Part shown: positions 22,953 to 34,812 of the stretch, one piece after another
Layout: the number at the start of each line of letters is the position of its first letter
Position numbering within the stretch: the first letter of the stretch is position 1
From: Diphasiastrum complanatum
Taxonomy: Eukaryota > Streptophyta > Lycopodiopsida > Lycopodiales > Lycopodiaceae
Length of the DNA: 64,000 nt
Reading direction: 5' to 3'
NCBI GenBank assembly: GCA_029204225.1
Contig: CM055105.1
Location: forward strand, 50,544,745 to 50,608,744
The notes under the pieces: model-generated
Told to the model about the DNA's origin: nothing
The model's input: only the letters and a program-made list of their open reading frames with translations
Databases searched by the model: none
Position numbers and translations under genes: made by a program

Positions 22953-23912
22953 TGTTAGGCGAACACAAAATTAAACTTGAATTTAAATGCGCGGTTGTTT
23001 GCGGAAGCACAAGAGCAGACAATCGGACAAAGCAGTAAGAATGTCAGACAGGAAGACGTAGTAGCTTAGACATACAATACTGACAACAACTCTGAACGCA
23101 ATAAAGACAGTGTGAGAGTAGCGGAATGGCTCATGATGTCAATTTTGTTGGAAAATGAAAATAAATTGCATATGAGTCGAACAACCATTCGACAATTTCG
23201 ATTGTAAGAAGAACAATAGTTAATATAATAAAAAACTATTTCGATCCTATCATAAACACAATTTATTATCATTCACAAGTGCGAAAAATGAAGGATAGAG
23301 AAAGATCGTTTCATTGCCAATTATCATAACTTAGATCGAAATATCATGAATAACAGAAACTATAAGACAAGTCATGTGTCGTATTGTCAAATATAGAATG
23401 TCTTGTTGAATGACAAAAAATACATCCGTTGTCTACTTTGATTGCACTATAATAATAGCACATCTAATTCTGTTATAAATTTCACTCATACACAATCGAT
23501 CTATCTAGGTCTATGGTGGAATAGAGAAAAAGGAGAAGAAGAAGAATGACTACTCCTGAAACTTGAACCGATTCAACTTGAATGAATGAATAAAATGAAC
23601 TAATTTACTGATCTATTTATAGTTGTTGATGGCACAGCCCTAACATAATGCGCTGTCATCCACCTTGTAGGTGCCACGTGGAAATAAGGGATTGGACCCG
23701 AAATATGTAATGGATAAGACTCCACAACCAAATATGATGAAGTCTTTATTTGGAAACTCTCGAATAATCATTTTAGGTCTATTTGGCATTGTGTCGACAA
23801 TACTTGTGTTTCTGCAGACAGTTTCAAATTCTTCGACATTTGTCTCGACAATGCAAGTTAAACTGTAGAGTAATTCCACATTACAAAATGATTGAAAAAT
23901 TGAAATCCAACA
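22953..23912 (-). repeat. Putative solo copia-type LTR, about 960 bp
   Basis: On the minus strand it starts TGTTGGATTTCAATT (23912), has a TATA box CTATAAATAG near 23620 and a GCTTCCGCAA-type region shared in style with other LTRs here, and ends near CGCCTAACA (22953). No internal retroelement sequence adjoins either side and I could not find a target duplication. It lies directly upstream of the methyltransferase exons. Confidence 0.55.
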
Positions 23913-24289
23913 AATTATTCATAGAACAAATCAATTGATGGTATGATACTTTTCAATAAATAACTTATTGGAGGGCTTTATTGATTAATCATCGTTTGAA
24001 TCCTATGTATACATTTAAAAAATGTCTGTGAATCACTACCACATCATTGGCATAAAAGACAACCTAGTAGTTCGTAAAGATCTACAAGTGGCCAACGTGA
24101 AAAGACCCTATTGGATTCAATACACTGAAAGTGGAGATGAAATTCTACCTAGCGTGCCATAAATTTTTGCAAACGAAAAAAAATTAGAACTCTAACAAGC
24201 TACAAACACTGTGAAAATTCCTAATATATTTCGTGTTCAGATTGCTGATGAAAATTTTTTCACCTATGAAAATTTAAGATATGGATGGA

Positions 24290-24790
24290 AATTAGTTGAT
24301 GCAAAACCGATAAATTCAAAGGTGCAATACGTTTTGGATAAGTTTAAAGACGTGTTTCCAAGCACATTAGCAAAATGAAAACTTGCAACAAGACTTAATA
24401 GACCATGTTATTGAGCTAGAATCGGGATCGAAACCTGTCAACATCACTCCACCCAAGTTGTCTTTGTTAGAAAGAAGAGAAGTTCAAAAAGAGATCCAAG
24501 AGTTAACTGATCATCACTTTGAGCAAATCACCCTTCCCTTCATTGATACTCCTTGTTAAGAAAAAAGACAAACTTTTTGGATCTGCATAGATTATCGTGC
24601 ACTCAACAATATCACTATTAAGAATAGATTCTCAAATTTTCGTGTGAATGAATTAATGGATGCTCTTAAGGGAGGACATATGTTTTCTAGGATTGATTTG
24701 CTCCAATAATCATCACATCAAAATTAGTGAAGAGAATCAACATAAAACCGCTTTTTGAACTAACTGCGAGCATTATCAATTCCACAAGGA
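24290..24790 (+). pseudogene. Decayed Ty3/gypsy reverse transcriptase (N-terminal half)
   Basis: Across shifted frames: VLDKFKDVFPSTLAK, a DHVIELESGSKPV block, RREVQKEIQELTD, a VKKK-like remnant, FWICIDYRALNNITIKN and MDALKGGHMFSRIDL. These are the gypsy blocks F.DVFP, DH.IEL..G, CVDYR.LN..T.K and LD.L.GA..FSK.DL in the right order. Stops and indels throughout make it non-coding. The DD-containing second half of the domain was not found; 24800-25640 is too decayed to read. Confidence 0.8.
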
Positions 24791-24799
24791 GTTGTATGT

Positions 24800-26160
24800 C
24801 AACGAATAATTCAAAGCCCAATAGATTGAAACTATTTAGATTGTGAAATATATTTTTGGATAATGAATATTTTGTATGTAAGTGGGAGAAAGCAAATTCC
24901 ACAACAATAGGTTGTCAATATTCATAAACATTTTACTTCAACTTAACTCTTGCATACACATCTATGGATAGATACACACAATTATTAAAGGTTGATTCTA
25001 AGGACAATATTTTAAAAAATGCACTACTTGCACATGAATATGTCTACTGTGCTTAGGATTGAGTCAAACACTACGGGAATCTTTTGGGTACATTAAAGTT
25101 TGTGGATGACAACTAGATGTACCACAAGGTCTCGTAAGGAAGAACCTTGATTCATTTATTGATAGAAAACTTATAAGAACATTGGTGAAAAAAAGAAACA
25201 TAAGTTCCCATGGAGAAGTTTGAAGAGTGGAGCTTGTACTACAACTCCACTCTTGAAGTTATCTATGGATGAAAAGTTGAGTTAGTGTAAGAATCCTAGT
25301 GTATCCAATTTGTCATGGAAGATAACCTGTCAAAATTCACATACAAGGATAAAATTTCTTTTGGGGATAGATTAGTCCAAGCTAATAACATGTCATTTAG
25401 AATTCTTTTAGAATTTAAAAATGTAAACACGATCAAAGAAAAAGATGATTAAAGATTTGTGTTTGCTCTAAGTACTTGATTAAGTTGGGAGGACATGCTT
25501 GAGATATTTTTATAAGTTTGTTTTGTAACTTCATTGGTAGGGACAAAGACATTCACAAGGAAGGATGTTGCATTCTTAGCTAACCAAGGTAAGTTAGGAA
25601 CTAAGTAGGACTAGATAACTTGTAGTTGGCAAGAGTTGGTGTTTGACCTTTGAGTATGAAAACAAAGAATCTTCGATTAAACTAGAATCACCACCTATTA
25701 TAGCACAACATGCATGGAACAATAATCACCCAACAAGCACATTTGGGTTAGGGCCTTGGCCATGGTTATATAAAATATTGTTTGGGCATCATTTGAAAAA
25801 TTACAATGATTTTGGCAAAAGCTATTGGACGAGTCCAATAGTCATCCAATCTATGCAAAGTGTATGCTACGATGAAGGATGATAGATGGGATATAAAGTC
25901 ATAGGCTTGATGTTTAGGTGAACACTGATGGGAGGAGCAACCTAGAAAGATAGATAATTGGCTTTCTTTTTCTCTTTTTCAGAGAGAGAGAGAGAGAGAG
26001 AACTGCTAACCAAACATAATACATTGTAAGCTCAAAAAGACATACATAAGGTCATATACTATGTTGCAACTTATGGTACCACCTATTGCAATCAGATCCC
26101 TACAAGACTTGTATCAAAAATTCTTAAAATTATGAATAAAATGGGCTGAGATCGTGCAAA
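24800..26160. other. No recognised gene
   Basis: Probably further decay of the gypsy element on the left. A plus-strand frame at 25643-25882 has no domain I know. A short (AG)n run is at 25981-26001. Confidence 0.5.
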
Positions 26161-26402
26161 GTTAATGCATAGGTCATGTTTGCAAATGTCTCCTTCACAT
26201 AATGTTTATATGATCAATGAGAGGAAGAGATATTGCCCAAATGTCACCAAATCCAAGCTCTATGAGTTATTAAATAATAGATCCCCCATAAAAGTCTTAC
26301 ATCCATCCACTTCCAGTAAAAAATATAATTTTTGCATGGATCGAGATTGAATTTTGCATCTGCTGTTAGTAAACCATAAAATCCAGATCATTGTTGTTTG
26401 GA

Positions 26403-28804
26403 TCAAATTTTCATTTTTGTTGAGCGTGTTTCTAACACACCCTGAAAGAATAACATAATTTGCTTTACAATCCATTCATAGTCAGTCTTAGCATACAAAT
26501 TTTCAAGTCCATGCTCGATAAGCTGCTCATGTAACAACAAATGTTTTCTGTCATACTGCAACAAATGTTCTAGGACCTTTGGTTCATGTGAATAATCAGG
26601 GTGCCTAAGAGCAAGCCAACATACAAACAAATGTAAGGCAGGAAACATATCACAGAACAAATGTAAGGCAGGCAACATATCATAGAAGAAATCGATACTT
26701 TATCATTTGTCACAGCAAATAATCAGCATAGTAAGTTGAGCGAAATGATTGTGCAAAAAGACAAACATGAAACCATCTAGGCTAACAATAACTGTAAGCA
26801 CACACACGTCAAGGCTTCAAAGAACTAAGAGCAAGGGAGAGAAAAAAATCAGAATCTTACCCACAAAATGTAAGGAGATGGGGATGTTTATACTGTATCA
26901 CAAATTTGCAAAATAAACGAACAGCAGACACAGGCAAAGAAGTTAACATTGGCTTGTCAACAAACTGAAATGGATTTTGATCTCTAGAAACAAAGATTGA
27001 CAGATCGAAAACTGCATGCACAAACATGAACTTGAGCTGAAATGACTACGAAACCAAACAAAAAAAAAAGAAACAAGTATTTGGGAACTAGGCTCGTATT
27101 CTATACTCACCAGAGCTTGATATTTAGTGACATTATTGTAAGCCAAAACCCATAAGTCTGGAGGCAAATCTATAATCGCATCGTTATGGTGATAGTGAAG
27201 CTTGAACTCCCTCCTGCTTGTTCCAAGCAACTCTTTTCCCTTGCATGTCAACACTGCTGACCTTACTGAAACCTCAGAACCCTGCGCCAAAGGATACATG
27301 CAGTTATATTGTGGCACCCATTAACCCGACAATTCTTTCCTACGACACAGCCATCTGAATGTTGAAAAGTGCCATTTCAAGCATGAGAACATCATTGAGA
27401 ACTATCGGCCTCTGCTACCTATAAATGATTCATAACATACCTTAGGATTTCGCTTCACAGTGCCGCCCAAAGCTTTCGCAATGGCTTGATGTCCAAAGCT
27501 GATACCACAAGTTTTAATCTTTTGCTTGTCTAAGAAATTTATCTCCTGCCAGAACACAAACTATCAGAATCTATCCACGTCAAAATCAAGAAGCAAGCGT
27601 CACACACTGGTAGGTCACATTGCCATCACAGAATCTGCTTTGTGCTCTCATTATATAAATTATACACAGTCAGAATGCCTTTCCGAACAAAAGCTAGCAA
27701 AAACACGTTTCGAGAATCAATTATATTGGAAGCATACCCCCTACCTTCAAGAGACGCTTAATCCAGGGCTCTTCATCATAAACTCCACTCAGAGAACCAG
27801 ATATCAGTACTCCCTCAAAGTTCATTAGATCGGCAGGGTATTTTTCAGCCTTGACGTCAAAACCTACACGGCCCTTCCAGAAAGAAGATGGAAAGGATGA
27901 TATAAGCAGAAAATTCAAACAAATGGAAACAAAACCAACTGTTTTCAACAGCTGCCTTGTATTTCAAGTGCAACAGAAGATATTATAAACATAAGCATGA
28001 GGAATCGAATTAATGTTATATCGCTGCAATTATGATGGTTCAGTTCAAAAAGAGAATGTGGAAGAATGTGAGCTGTTGTGGAGAGAAGAGCCTAATCTAA
28101 AAGCTCATGAAGCTACATCACCGTCAGGCGGTCACCAATTCATATGCCATGTGGGCTATCCATCTGCCCCATAAGTAAATCTCAAAACTAAACCAGCATG
28201 TTTATACAGCTGGCTTCGGGAGCAATATTGATGCAATCCATATAATAGGCACTAAGAAATCCTAGATTTCAAATAGGGTTTCTGAGTTCGAAATATTGAG
28301 GGGGAAATGGGGCTAGAGTACAGGAGGGAGAGCAATAGAGAGTACAGAGAGCAGTGATGAAGAGAGAAATGGCTAGTAAAACTCATCACAAACGAAGGGT
28401 TTTTTTTTTTTCCTTTCATGCTTGATAAATGATCTTGTTGCAATCACTAAGATTTGAAGCACATTTTCAGTACACATGTTTCTTCATAGTGCTCTGAAGT
28501 AAACTACATATACCTAGCTCTCAGCAGATCAATTCGGTTATAATATAGGAGCGTCTAACTGGATACACAAAACTAAAATCTGGAAACATTAAAGAGGGAC
28601 GCTAGGCATACCCGTGAAAGCCACTGAGGGTGGAGAGTAAGAGAAATCGGGCAGTAGTTGCGCAGGAGGTAGGCTAGAGACGTGATCGAAGGCACGCTGT
28701 AGGAGCGTGAGGTAGGAGAAGACGCGGCCCTGATGAAGAGCAGGGGGGAGATGATCCACCAGACGCTCGCATTCGAAGACAGCAATTCTGAGCCTCCTCG
28801 CCAT
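26403..28804 (-). CDS. Class I glutamine-amidotransferase-like protein, 273 aa, six exons, Ser in place of catalytic Cys
   Basis: Exons on the minus strand: 28804-28612, 27863-27745, 27545-27441, 27281-27111, 26892-26861, 26604-26403 (stop). All introns are GT-AG, phases agree, and the total is 822 bases. Start: ATG 28804 (MARRLRIAVFECERL). Fold landmarks: FEGVLISGSLSGVYDEEPWI (oxyanion-strand region), TCGISFGHQAIAKALGG (nucleophile elbow, normally G-I-C-F-G-H-Q), LHYHHNDAIIDLPPDLWVLA and LTFCGHPDYS (catalytic His, with Asp in the usual Glu position). Length and order resemble GMP-synthase-like or gamma-glutamyl-peptidase-like amidotransferases that act alone. The nucleophile Cys is read as Ser and the Glu as Asp, so glutamine hydrolysis by the normal route is unlikely; it may be a pseudoenzyme. 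The intact frame over six exons suggests selection. The 26.6-kb intron has a small 27-bp tandem repeat (26632-26685). Confidence 0.87.
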
Positions 28805-28919
28805 AGCTAGCTAGCACCACTCTCTCGCTCTCCCTCTCGTGGTCGGCCTTGAACCTGATTTCATGTGAGGGCAGCCCCATATGCAACCCTGAACAGGCCA
28901 TTTTTATCTAAGGCTGCCC

Positions 28920-30669
28920 TTTATCAACCAAATGACACCTCATTGCACCAAGTGTTGGATTGTTCACCCACCAATAGGGAACGCGAGCTGGGTCTAGCAC
29001 TTCGAATTCGAGTCTCTCTTTTCCATTACAAATTGTTCTCCTAATGATACCTACCAACTTATTGTTCGTTATATGGTGTAGTTTTATCGTGCTTAATAGT
29101 CATCCTCTTTGTAAGATCCTACATCACCTTAGGCTCAAAGCAAGCCTCAATGCCACCATAGTTAATATTGGGATCAATGCACACTTAATCATGATTGAGG
29201 ATGGAGGCAATGGTCCACAATGGTGGACAATCTTCCATGACGATGAAGAAACCATGATAACATGTATCAAGCATGCTCCAATGTTGCTATATCTCAATCA
29301 TTACTGGATATATGTTGATCTATAATTTGGAGAAGCATATTCTCAATAATACCTCAAGTTGCAGGCTGGGCCCTGCTCAAGGGTGGTCGAAATATCCTTG
29401 TCTTTACCATCATATATGAACAATCTAGGATCTCTCCATCACTCTTGATGGGAAAGGGACCCTAGCTACATTGAAGATATTGTCTTCCTTACTACTACTT
29501 ATACATGCCTTCCATGGTGTGGACATGGCCCTTTTGAATCAACCTTCACCTTGTCTTTGATCATTGTGAAAATTTCTGAGTTTCATTTGCCAATGTGCAT
29601 GTAATGGTATTTAACCTCAAGAATATCAATGGAATGTAGAGGTGTAGGATTGCACTCCATCACACCTCCCTTGTTCAAATGATCCACCTCATCTTGGTTG
29701 AAATTAGTCCTTGCTACCACACACGTTCTTTTCATTCTTTGTGGGAGGTTTGACGATGTTATGGTTGGGACACCATGTGTGCATCATCACTATAATAAAA
29801 CCACATGGTCCACATTGTTTCCCACTTGCCATGACATCAAATTCTTGAAAAATTAGGAACAACTATTGTAAAGATTGCCAAGTGTAGATCCTTAATATCC
29901 TATTGCAAATGCCAAAAGGAGTGTTGTGGAGCCAAACCACTCAATACCACAATGATTGAATACAGGAGATGAGACGTTTCTTACAAGTGAACACCAAAAT
30001 CTGAAAGTGGAGTAGGGCAAGTCTCTACAGGTATACATAGACCCCTAGATCCTAGGAATGTCCCTTCCATAATCCTAATCCTTTACTAAACTCATATTCA
30101 ATCACTATTGATATTCCTACATGCCTGGACACGTTAATCACCATGTACTTCTCCACATGTCCTAATTAAAGTGTCTGGGCTTCACAAGGTTATTAATTTA
30201 CATTTCCGGCCTAGTTCAAAATGACGAGACATAACACCACGTCAAGGATTATTCTGAATCCTCTGAATTGGACATGGACATAACATTCTTCTCCAACTCT
30301 GTTTAGATGAATGAATATTTTTAGAAGTGTCTAAAAAATCCAACTATAAACAAGGAACTTTTGAGACTCCAATACAGAATGATGTCCATGAAGGATCTTT
30401 CACCACCTCTTAAAGAATCCCTTACAAGAATTTTCACAAATGTGTCTATAAACATGTAGCACACTTCAAAAACTATACATCATGCCAAGCCATGGATTCC
30501 AAGGCATTTTGTGCACTTGAAGATACATCAATTAAATTTTTAAGTGCATACATAATGTTGCCAAAGACAACTTGCCTTGCTTGATCCATATGATTGAGCC
30601 TTGATGGCTCCATCTTGATACTCAAAGTTCTTCTTGGAGTCCTCGGGTCTTGAGCTTGCTCATCCACTT
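28920..30669. other. Upstream flank of the amidotransferase gene; no recognised gene
   Basis: 28805-28920 should hold the promoter and 5' UTR of the divergent upstream side; no clear TATA box is seen. The rest has short frames only. A weak Cys/His pattern (CGPCG...H..C) on the minus strand near 29790-29830 hints at a decayed gag zinc knuckle, without other support. Confidence 0.45.
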
Positions 30670-31008
30670 TGTTGGATTATTTTCCTGATTATTGACTAGT
30701 CGATCTTTTAATCTTCATCCACTTATTATCCAGTTCTGCAGTTCTCTTCGTGTTTCTACATAGTTTGCAAAAATACTGGGAAAATCGCTCATAGGTGGAT
30801 CCAACATATTGGACATTATTCGACAAACTTCGAGGACTTCGGACACTTCGGTGACTTCACAAAGTTTGAAGACCTACGACCTAATTAGTTGCCCTATTGG
30901 ACAAGCATTTTCTTTAGTATAAATAGCTGATCATACTTCTATTATTCACAATGCATTTTATAGAGTATTGTAGCGGCTCTCTCAAGCTTTTAAGCTTGAA
31001 CACTTCTT
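30670..31008 (+). repeat. Truncated 5' LTR of copia family C
   Basis: TGTTGGATTATTTTCC... matches the first part of the LTR at 36653-37618, including AATCTTCATCCACTTATTATCCA, the GACTTCGG/CACTTCGG repeat (shorter here), the TATA box TAGTATAAATAG and CTCTCTCAAGCTTT. It breaks off at about 31008, where a gag frame of another copia begins. Confidence 0.85.
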
Positions 31009-31082
31009 GAGATGAATGATGTTTTGGATATTGTTGTAGGTTTGGAGGAGAGACCAACAATAAAACAAGATCAAGTGAGGTA

Positions 31083-31757
31083 TGTTTAGAGACTTTACAC
31101 TTAGAATCTGTTTACTGGTTACGGTTTGCTGTTAGTTTACTTTGTGTTCTTTCCTCAGGTTGTTAACAGGTTTATTATTCCTTCTTCTGCCTGTCAACAG
31201 AGACAGTGGGCTTTCTTAATGATTATCTTACTTTTTAAGGCCCAAATAAGACAAAATGGACTGATATCGATGTAGCAATGTCCTGTTTGTCAGAGGACAA
31301 TCCATGGAAGTCACTCTTGAACTGAAAGCACATGCATAAACAACCAATCATACATGCCAATGTGTTCAACCAAGAAATCAGTGTGCAGATTCATTGAACA
31401 ACCATGAAAACCTTCTTCTAACTACTGCAAAATCAAAATGGACAGGTTCTTGAAATTTGAAAACTAAACTAACATACACATTCTATCTAAATGCAGGAAA
31501 CAAGAAACTAATCTAACATCATTTTAGTTATCCAAGGATCAAGAAACACTCATTTCTTGATTCTTGGACAGCCCAAGAATATCAAGAACTAGAATGTCAA
31601 GAATCTGCAAGATTTACACCACATTTCTAGCCTCTATAGTTTACCTGAATGCTAAAACCTACATTAATCCACAAGCAAGCCTCCTCGATCTAAGGTGAGA
31701 GGTGCTCTTGGGTAGCTCTGGTCGAGTATCTTGGAGATTCGTCAGAATCAGCCAACA
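31083..31757 (-). repeat. 3' LTR of the non-autonomous element
   Basis: Matches 32502-33691 apart from a missing internal segment of about 530 bp. TG...CA ends are intact. Confidence 0.88.
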
Positions 31758-32501
31758 TCATCCCACCCCTAATGTGTTGCAGGACCCACTGCAATCCATA
31801 TTGAATGATATTGCTCCGCATTGGCATTCACATCTTCGTTTGTCACTTGGAAAAGTGTAGATCCTCGTTCGCTTGAATAAAGTGTTTATTGTCACCAGTC
31901 TTTACCAAAAATTGCTTTTCGCAATCTGCCGCAATGTAACCAGAATGTCTTATTGCTGCAAGTAGTTGACATTCTCAAAATTGGAGAGCTCCCAATAGCT
32001 TCACAATTTGCTTGTCTGAGTGCTTTCCTCATGTCTTTTTGTTTTATGACTTGTATCTGTCATTAACAATTTCATCTTTGGTTTCTTGGAGGGATGCTGG
32101 TGAAGGTCACGAGGGAAGATGAAGACAGGGCTGTGAAGAGTAGAGGAAGGAATAGAGTGTGTAGCGTGGTCAGGTAGGGATGTGAAACATCTATCGTGGA
32201 CCAGTTTCAGGTTGTTTAGGTGCCCATCTGGTGTCGTTTGTTTGCAAGTTGGCAGGCAGCTCATGTGGTTGCAAGTTTATACATGTCTCCTTTGTATGCT
32301 CTTGTGCAGATCCTCAGGTGTTTGTCATAGTCAAAAGGATTGTGGATAGGTGTTTCTAAAAACTATGGATGAGGAGAGGTCTGAAGAACTCAGAACTGTG
32401 TGAAAAGATTTAGATAACATTTGCAGTGATCTGGGCATTGACTGTGTTGCAGCTACATGGATGAATGATGTGTGGTAGTGCAAGCGACAACAAGCACCAA
32501 A

Positions 32502-33691
32502 TGTTTAAAGATTATATACTTAGAATTTGTTTACTGGTTATAGTCTGTTGTTAGTTTACTTTGTGTTCTTTCCTCAGACTGTTAATGGGTTTATTATTCC
32601 TTCTTCTGTTTGTCGTAGAGACAGTGGGCTTTTTTAATGATTATCTTACTTTTTAAGGCCCAAATCAGGTAGAAAGAGACTGATATTGATGTAGCAATGT
32701 CTTGCCTATCATAGGACAATCCAGGGAAGTCACTCTTGAACTGAATGCACATGCATAAACAGCCAATCATGCATGCCAATGCGTTCAACCAAGAAATTAG
32801 TGTGCTGATCCGTTGAACAACCATGAAAACCTTCTTCTAACAACTGCAAAATCGAAATGGACAGGTTCTTGAAATCTGAAAACTAAGCTAACATATACAT
32901 TCTACCTAAATGTAAGAAACAAGAAACTAATCTAACAACATTTTAGTTATCCAAGGATCAAGAAACACTCATTTCTTGATTCTTGGATAGCCCAAGAACA
33001 TCAAGAACTAGAATGTCAAGAATCTGCAAGATTTACACCACATTTCTAGCTCTATAGTTTACTTGAATGCTGAAACCTACATTAATCCACAAGAAAGAAA
33101 GAAAATCTAATCCACAACTAGGAAAGCAAGAAAACTAATCCACTCTAAGTTCCACAACCACACACAAAGGGAATGGAAGGGCAAGATCATTAATGCATCA
33201 CTCAAGAAAAAAGAATGATCAAAGAGCTCAAGAATGCATCAAACTCATGGAAGTTATTCTCATTTCAGCATGGAGTAGATACATTACACAAAAAGCTCCT
33301 CTTCTCAAAGAGGGAGTATCTTAAATAAGCAAGAGAGCTCCTTAGGTGGCATCCTAGTTGCATTTCCACATTACACAAATTACAAGTGGAATTATGCTCT
33401 CCACTAGATGTCACCATCAAAACGTGGCTCACTCTACTTTTCTAAGAGGGGCCTACTTGCATTTATTACTTCGCCTAGAAATACTAGTTCCTACCATTCT
33501 ATCTTTCGGGATTCACCATGAGGCTTGCACAGTTCTTGCTTGTCATTCCTTACTAGTACTTCTCGGCTCCCATACTCGGCTCTTAGTCTTCGTTCGTCTC
33601 ATCTTCTCAGAGACCTCCTCGGTCTAAGGTGAGAGGTGCTCTTGGGCAGCTCTGGTCGAGTATCTTGGGGATTTGTCAGAATCAGCCAACA
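32502..33691 (-). repeat. 5' LTR of the non-autonomous element
   Basis: Full-length 1190-bp copy; contains the extra 33090-33615 block absent from the other LTR. Confidence 0.88.
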
Positions 33692-34764
33692 AGGTATGAT
33701 AAGAGGGCTAAAAAGGCTCGACACATTATCAAGATGAATGCTACCAATGAGCTTCTCAAGGAAGTTGGTAAGTGTACTTCATCTAAGGACGCTTGGGATT
33801 CATTGAAGAAGCTTTATGAATCCAAGTCTACTTCTAGAGTGTTGACTCTAAGAAGGCAAATCTTTTCTTGTTTGCAAAAGAATGAAAAAAGTCCAAGTAC
33901 TTTTGTTTTTAGGATGAAAGCATTGAATGATGAGTTGGCTTGCATTGGTGAGAGCATTAAGGAAGGAGAGCTCATTGAAGTGATTCTTAATGGATTGTTG
34001 GATGCTCATGCTAACATTGCTCAAACTATTGCTATTCAAAAGACTTTTCCAAGTTTGATGGATCTTCAAGAGATCTTGATCAATGAAGAATATAGGCTTC
34101 AAGCAAGAGGTGGATCTACATTGACACTTCAAGAGGAAGCTATGTTCACAAAGGGCAAATTCAAGGGCAAAACCAAAAGTATGTGGTCTAAAGGGCAAGA
34201 TCAAGTGGATGCTTCTTCAAGTGGCAAAAAGAAGGATAGATCAAAGCTCAAGTGCTTCTATTGTGGCATCAAAGGACAGTTTGCAAGTGAGTGCTACAAG
34301 AAGAAGAGAGATCAAGGAGACAAGCAAGGTAATCTTACTCTTGATGAGGATGGTTTGGATGTTCAAGATGCAGATGATGATGCTTTTGTAATGTCTTTAT
34401 GTATGCTTGCTAATGAGGGAGATCTAGATCCTTGGTGGATTGATAGTGGAGCAAGTTCACACATGACTTTTCACAAAGAGTACTTCACTTCTTTGTTGGC
34501 ATATGGAGATAGGCAGGTTGTGGATCCAAGAGCTTTACGGCTTCCTTGTGAGTCTTGCATTGGTCAAGGTTTGACAAGATGTAACCGCCGCGCTCCTTCG
34601 ATGGATATTTTTGTGCAAACTCTTGGGAGATGAGGCATGTGTGAAATTGACCTTTCTATGAATGTGGAAGACTAGCTTTTTGTTTTCTAGCCAAAGAGAA
34701 TAGTCAACTTTGGGAAATGAGCATATATGGCTCCCATTGGTGGATTTGGATGACTAGGCACTCT

Positions 34765-34812
34765 TCATAAGAGATCACAAGAACATGTTGTGGACAGTCC
34801 ACACGTGTGAAT
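34765..34812 (+). repeat. End fragment of copia LTR family B
   Basis: GATCACAAGAACATGTTGTGG and CAGTCCACACGTGTGAATTT match, in reverse, the LTR termini at 53960 and 58203. It marks the right border of the copia segment nested in family C. Confidence 0.75.

Larger units (their letters stand above)
31083..33691 (-). mobile_element. Complete non-autonomous LTR element, 2.6 kb, TSD AGGTA
   Basis: Flanked by AGGTA at 31078-31082 and 33692-33696. Read on the minus strand: 5' LTR 33691-32502 (1190 bp), about 744 bp internal DNA, 3' LTR 31757-31083 (675 bp). Both LTRs begin TGTTGGCTGATTCTGAC and end TTTAAACA or CTAAACA. The 3' LTR lacks about 530 bp present in the 5' LTR (33090-33615). A polypurine tract, AGGGGTGGGATGA, precedes the 3' LTR; TGGTGCTTGTTGTCGC follows the 5' LTR as a possible, non-Met primer-binding site. 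No gag or pol is encoded. It is a LARD/TRIM-like element inserted in a copia gag. Confidence 0.9.
31009..34560 (+). pseudogene. Copia gag-protease, split by a non-autonomous LTR element
   Basis: The gag reads MNDVLDIVVGLEERPTIKQD at 31013-31082, is interrupted by the insertion 31083-33691, and resumes in frame from the target duplication AGGTA: YDKRAKKARHIIKMNATNEL, SSKDAWDSLKKLYESKSTSR. Then a zinc knuckle CFYCGIKGQFASEC, where the usual His is Gln, and the protease start PWWIDSGASSHMTF (D-S-G-A catalytic motif). Codons before 33692 in the apparent long frame are LTR sequence, not protein. Integrase is missing; from about 34530 the sequence changes to something else. The whole segment lies inside copia family C. 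Confidence 0.85.

Noticed and set aside
33629-33691. N-terminal 21 codons of the apparent 334-codon frame
   Set aside because: This is LTR sequence of the inserted non-autonomous element; gag proper resumes at 33692.
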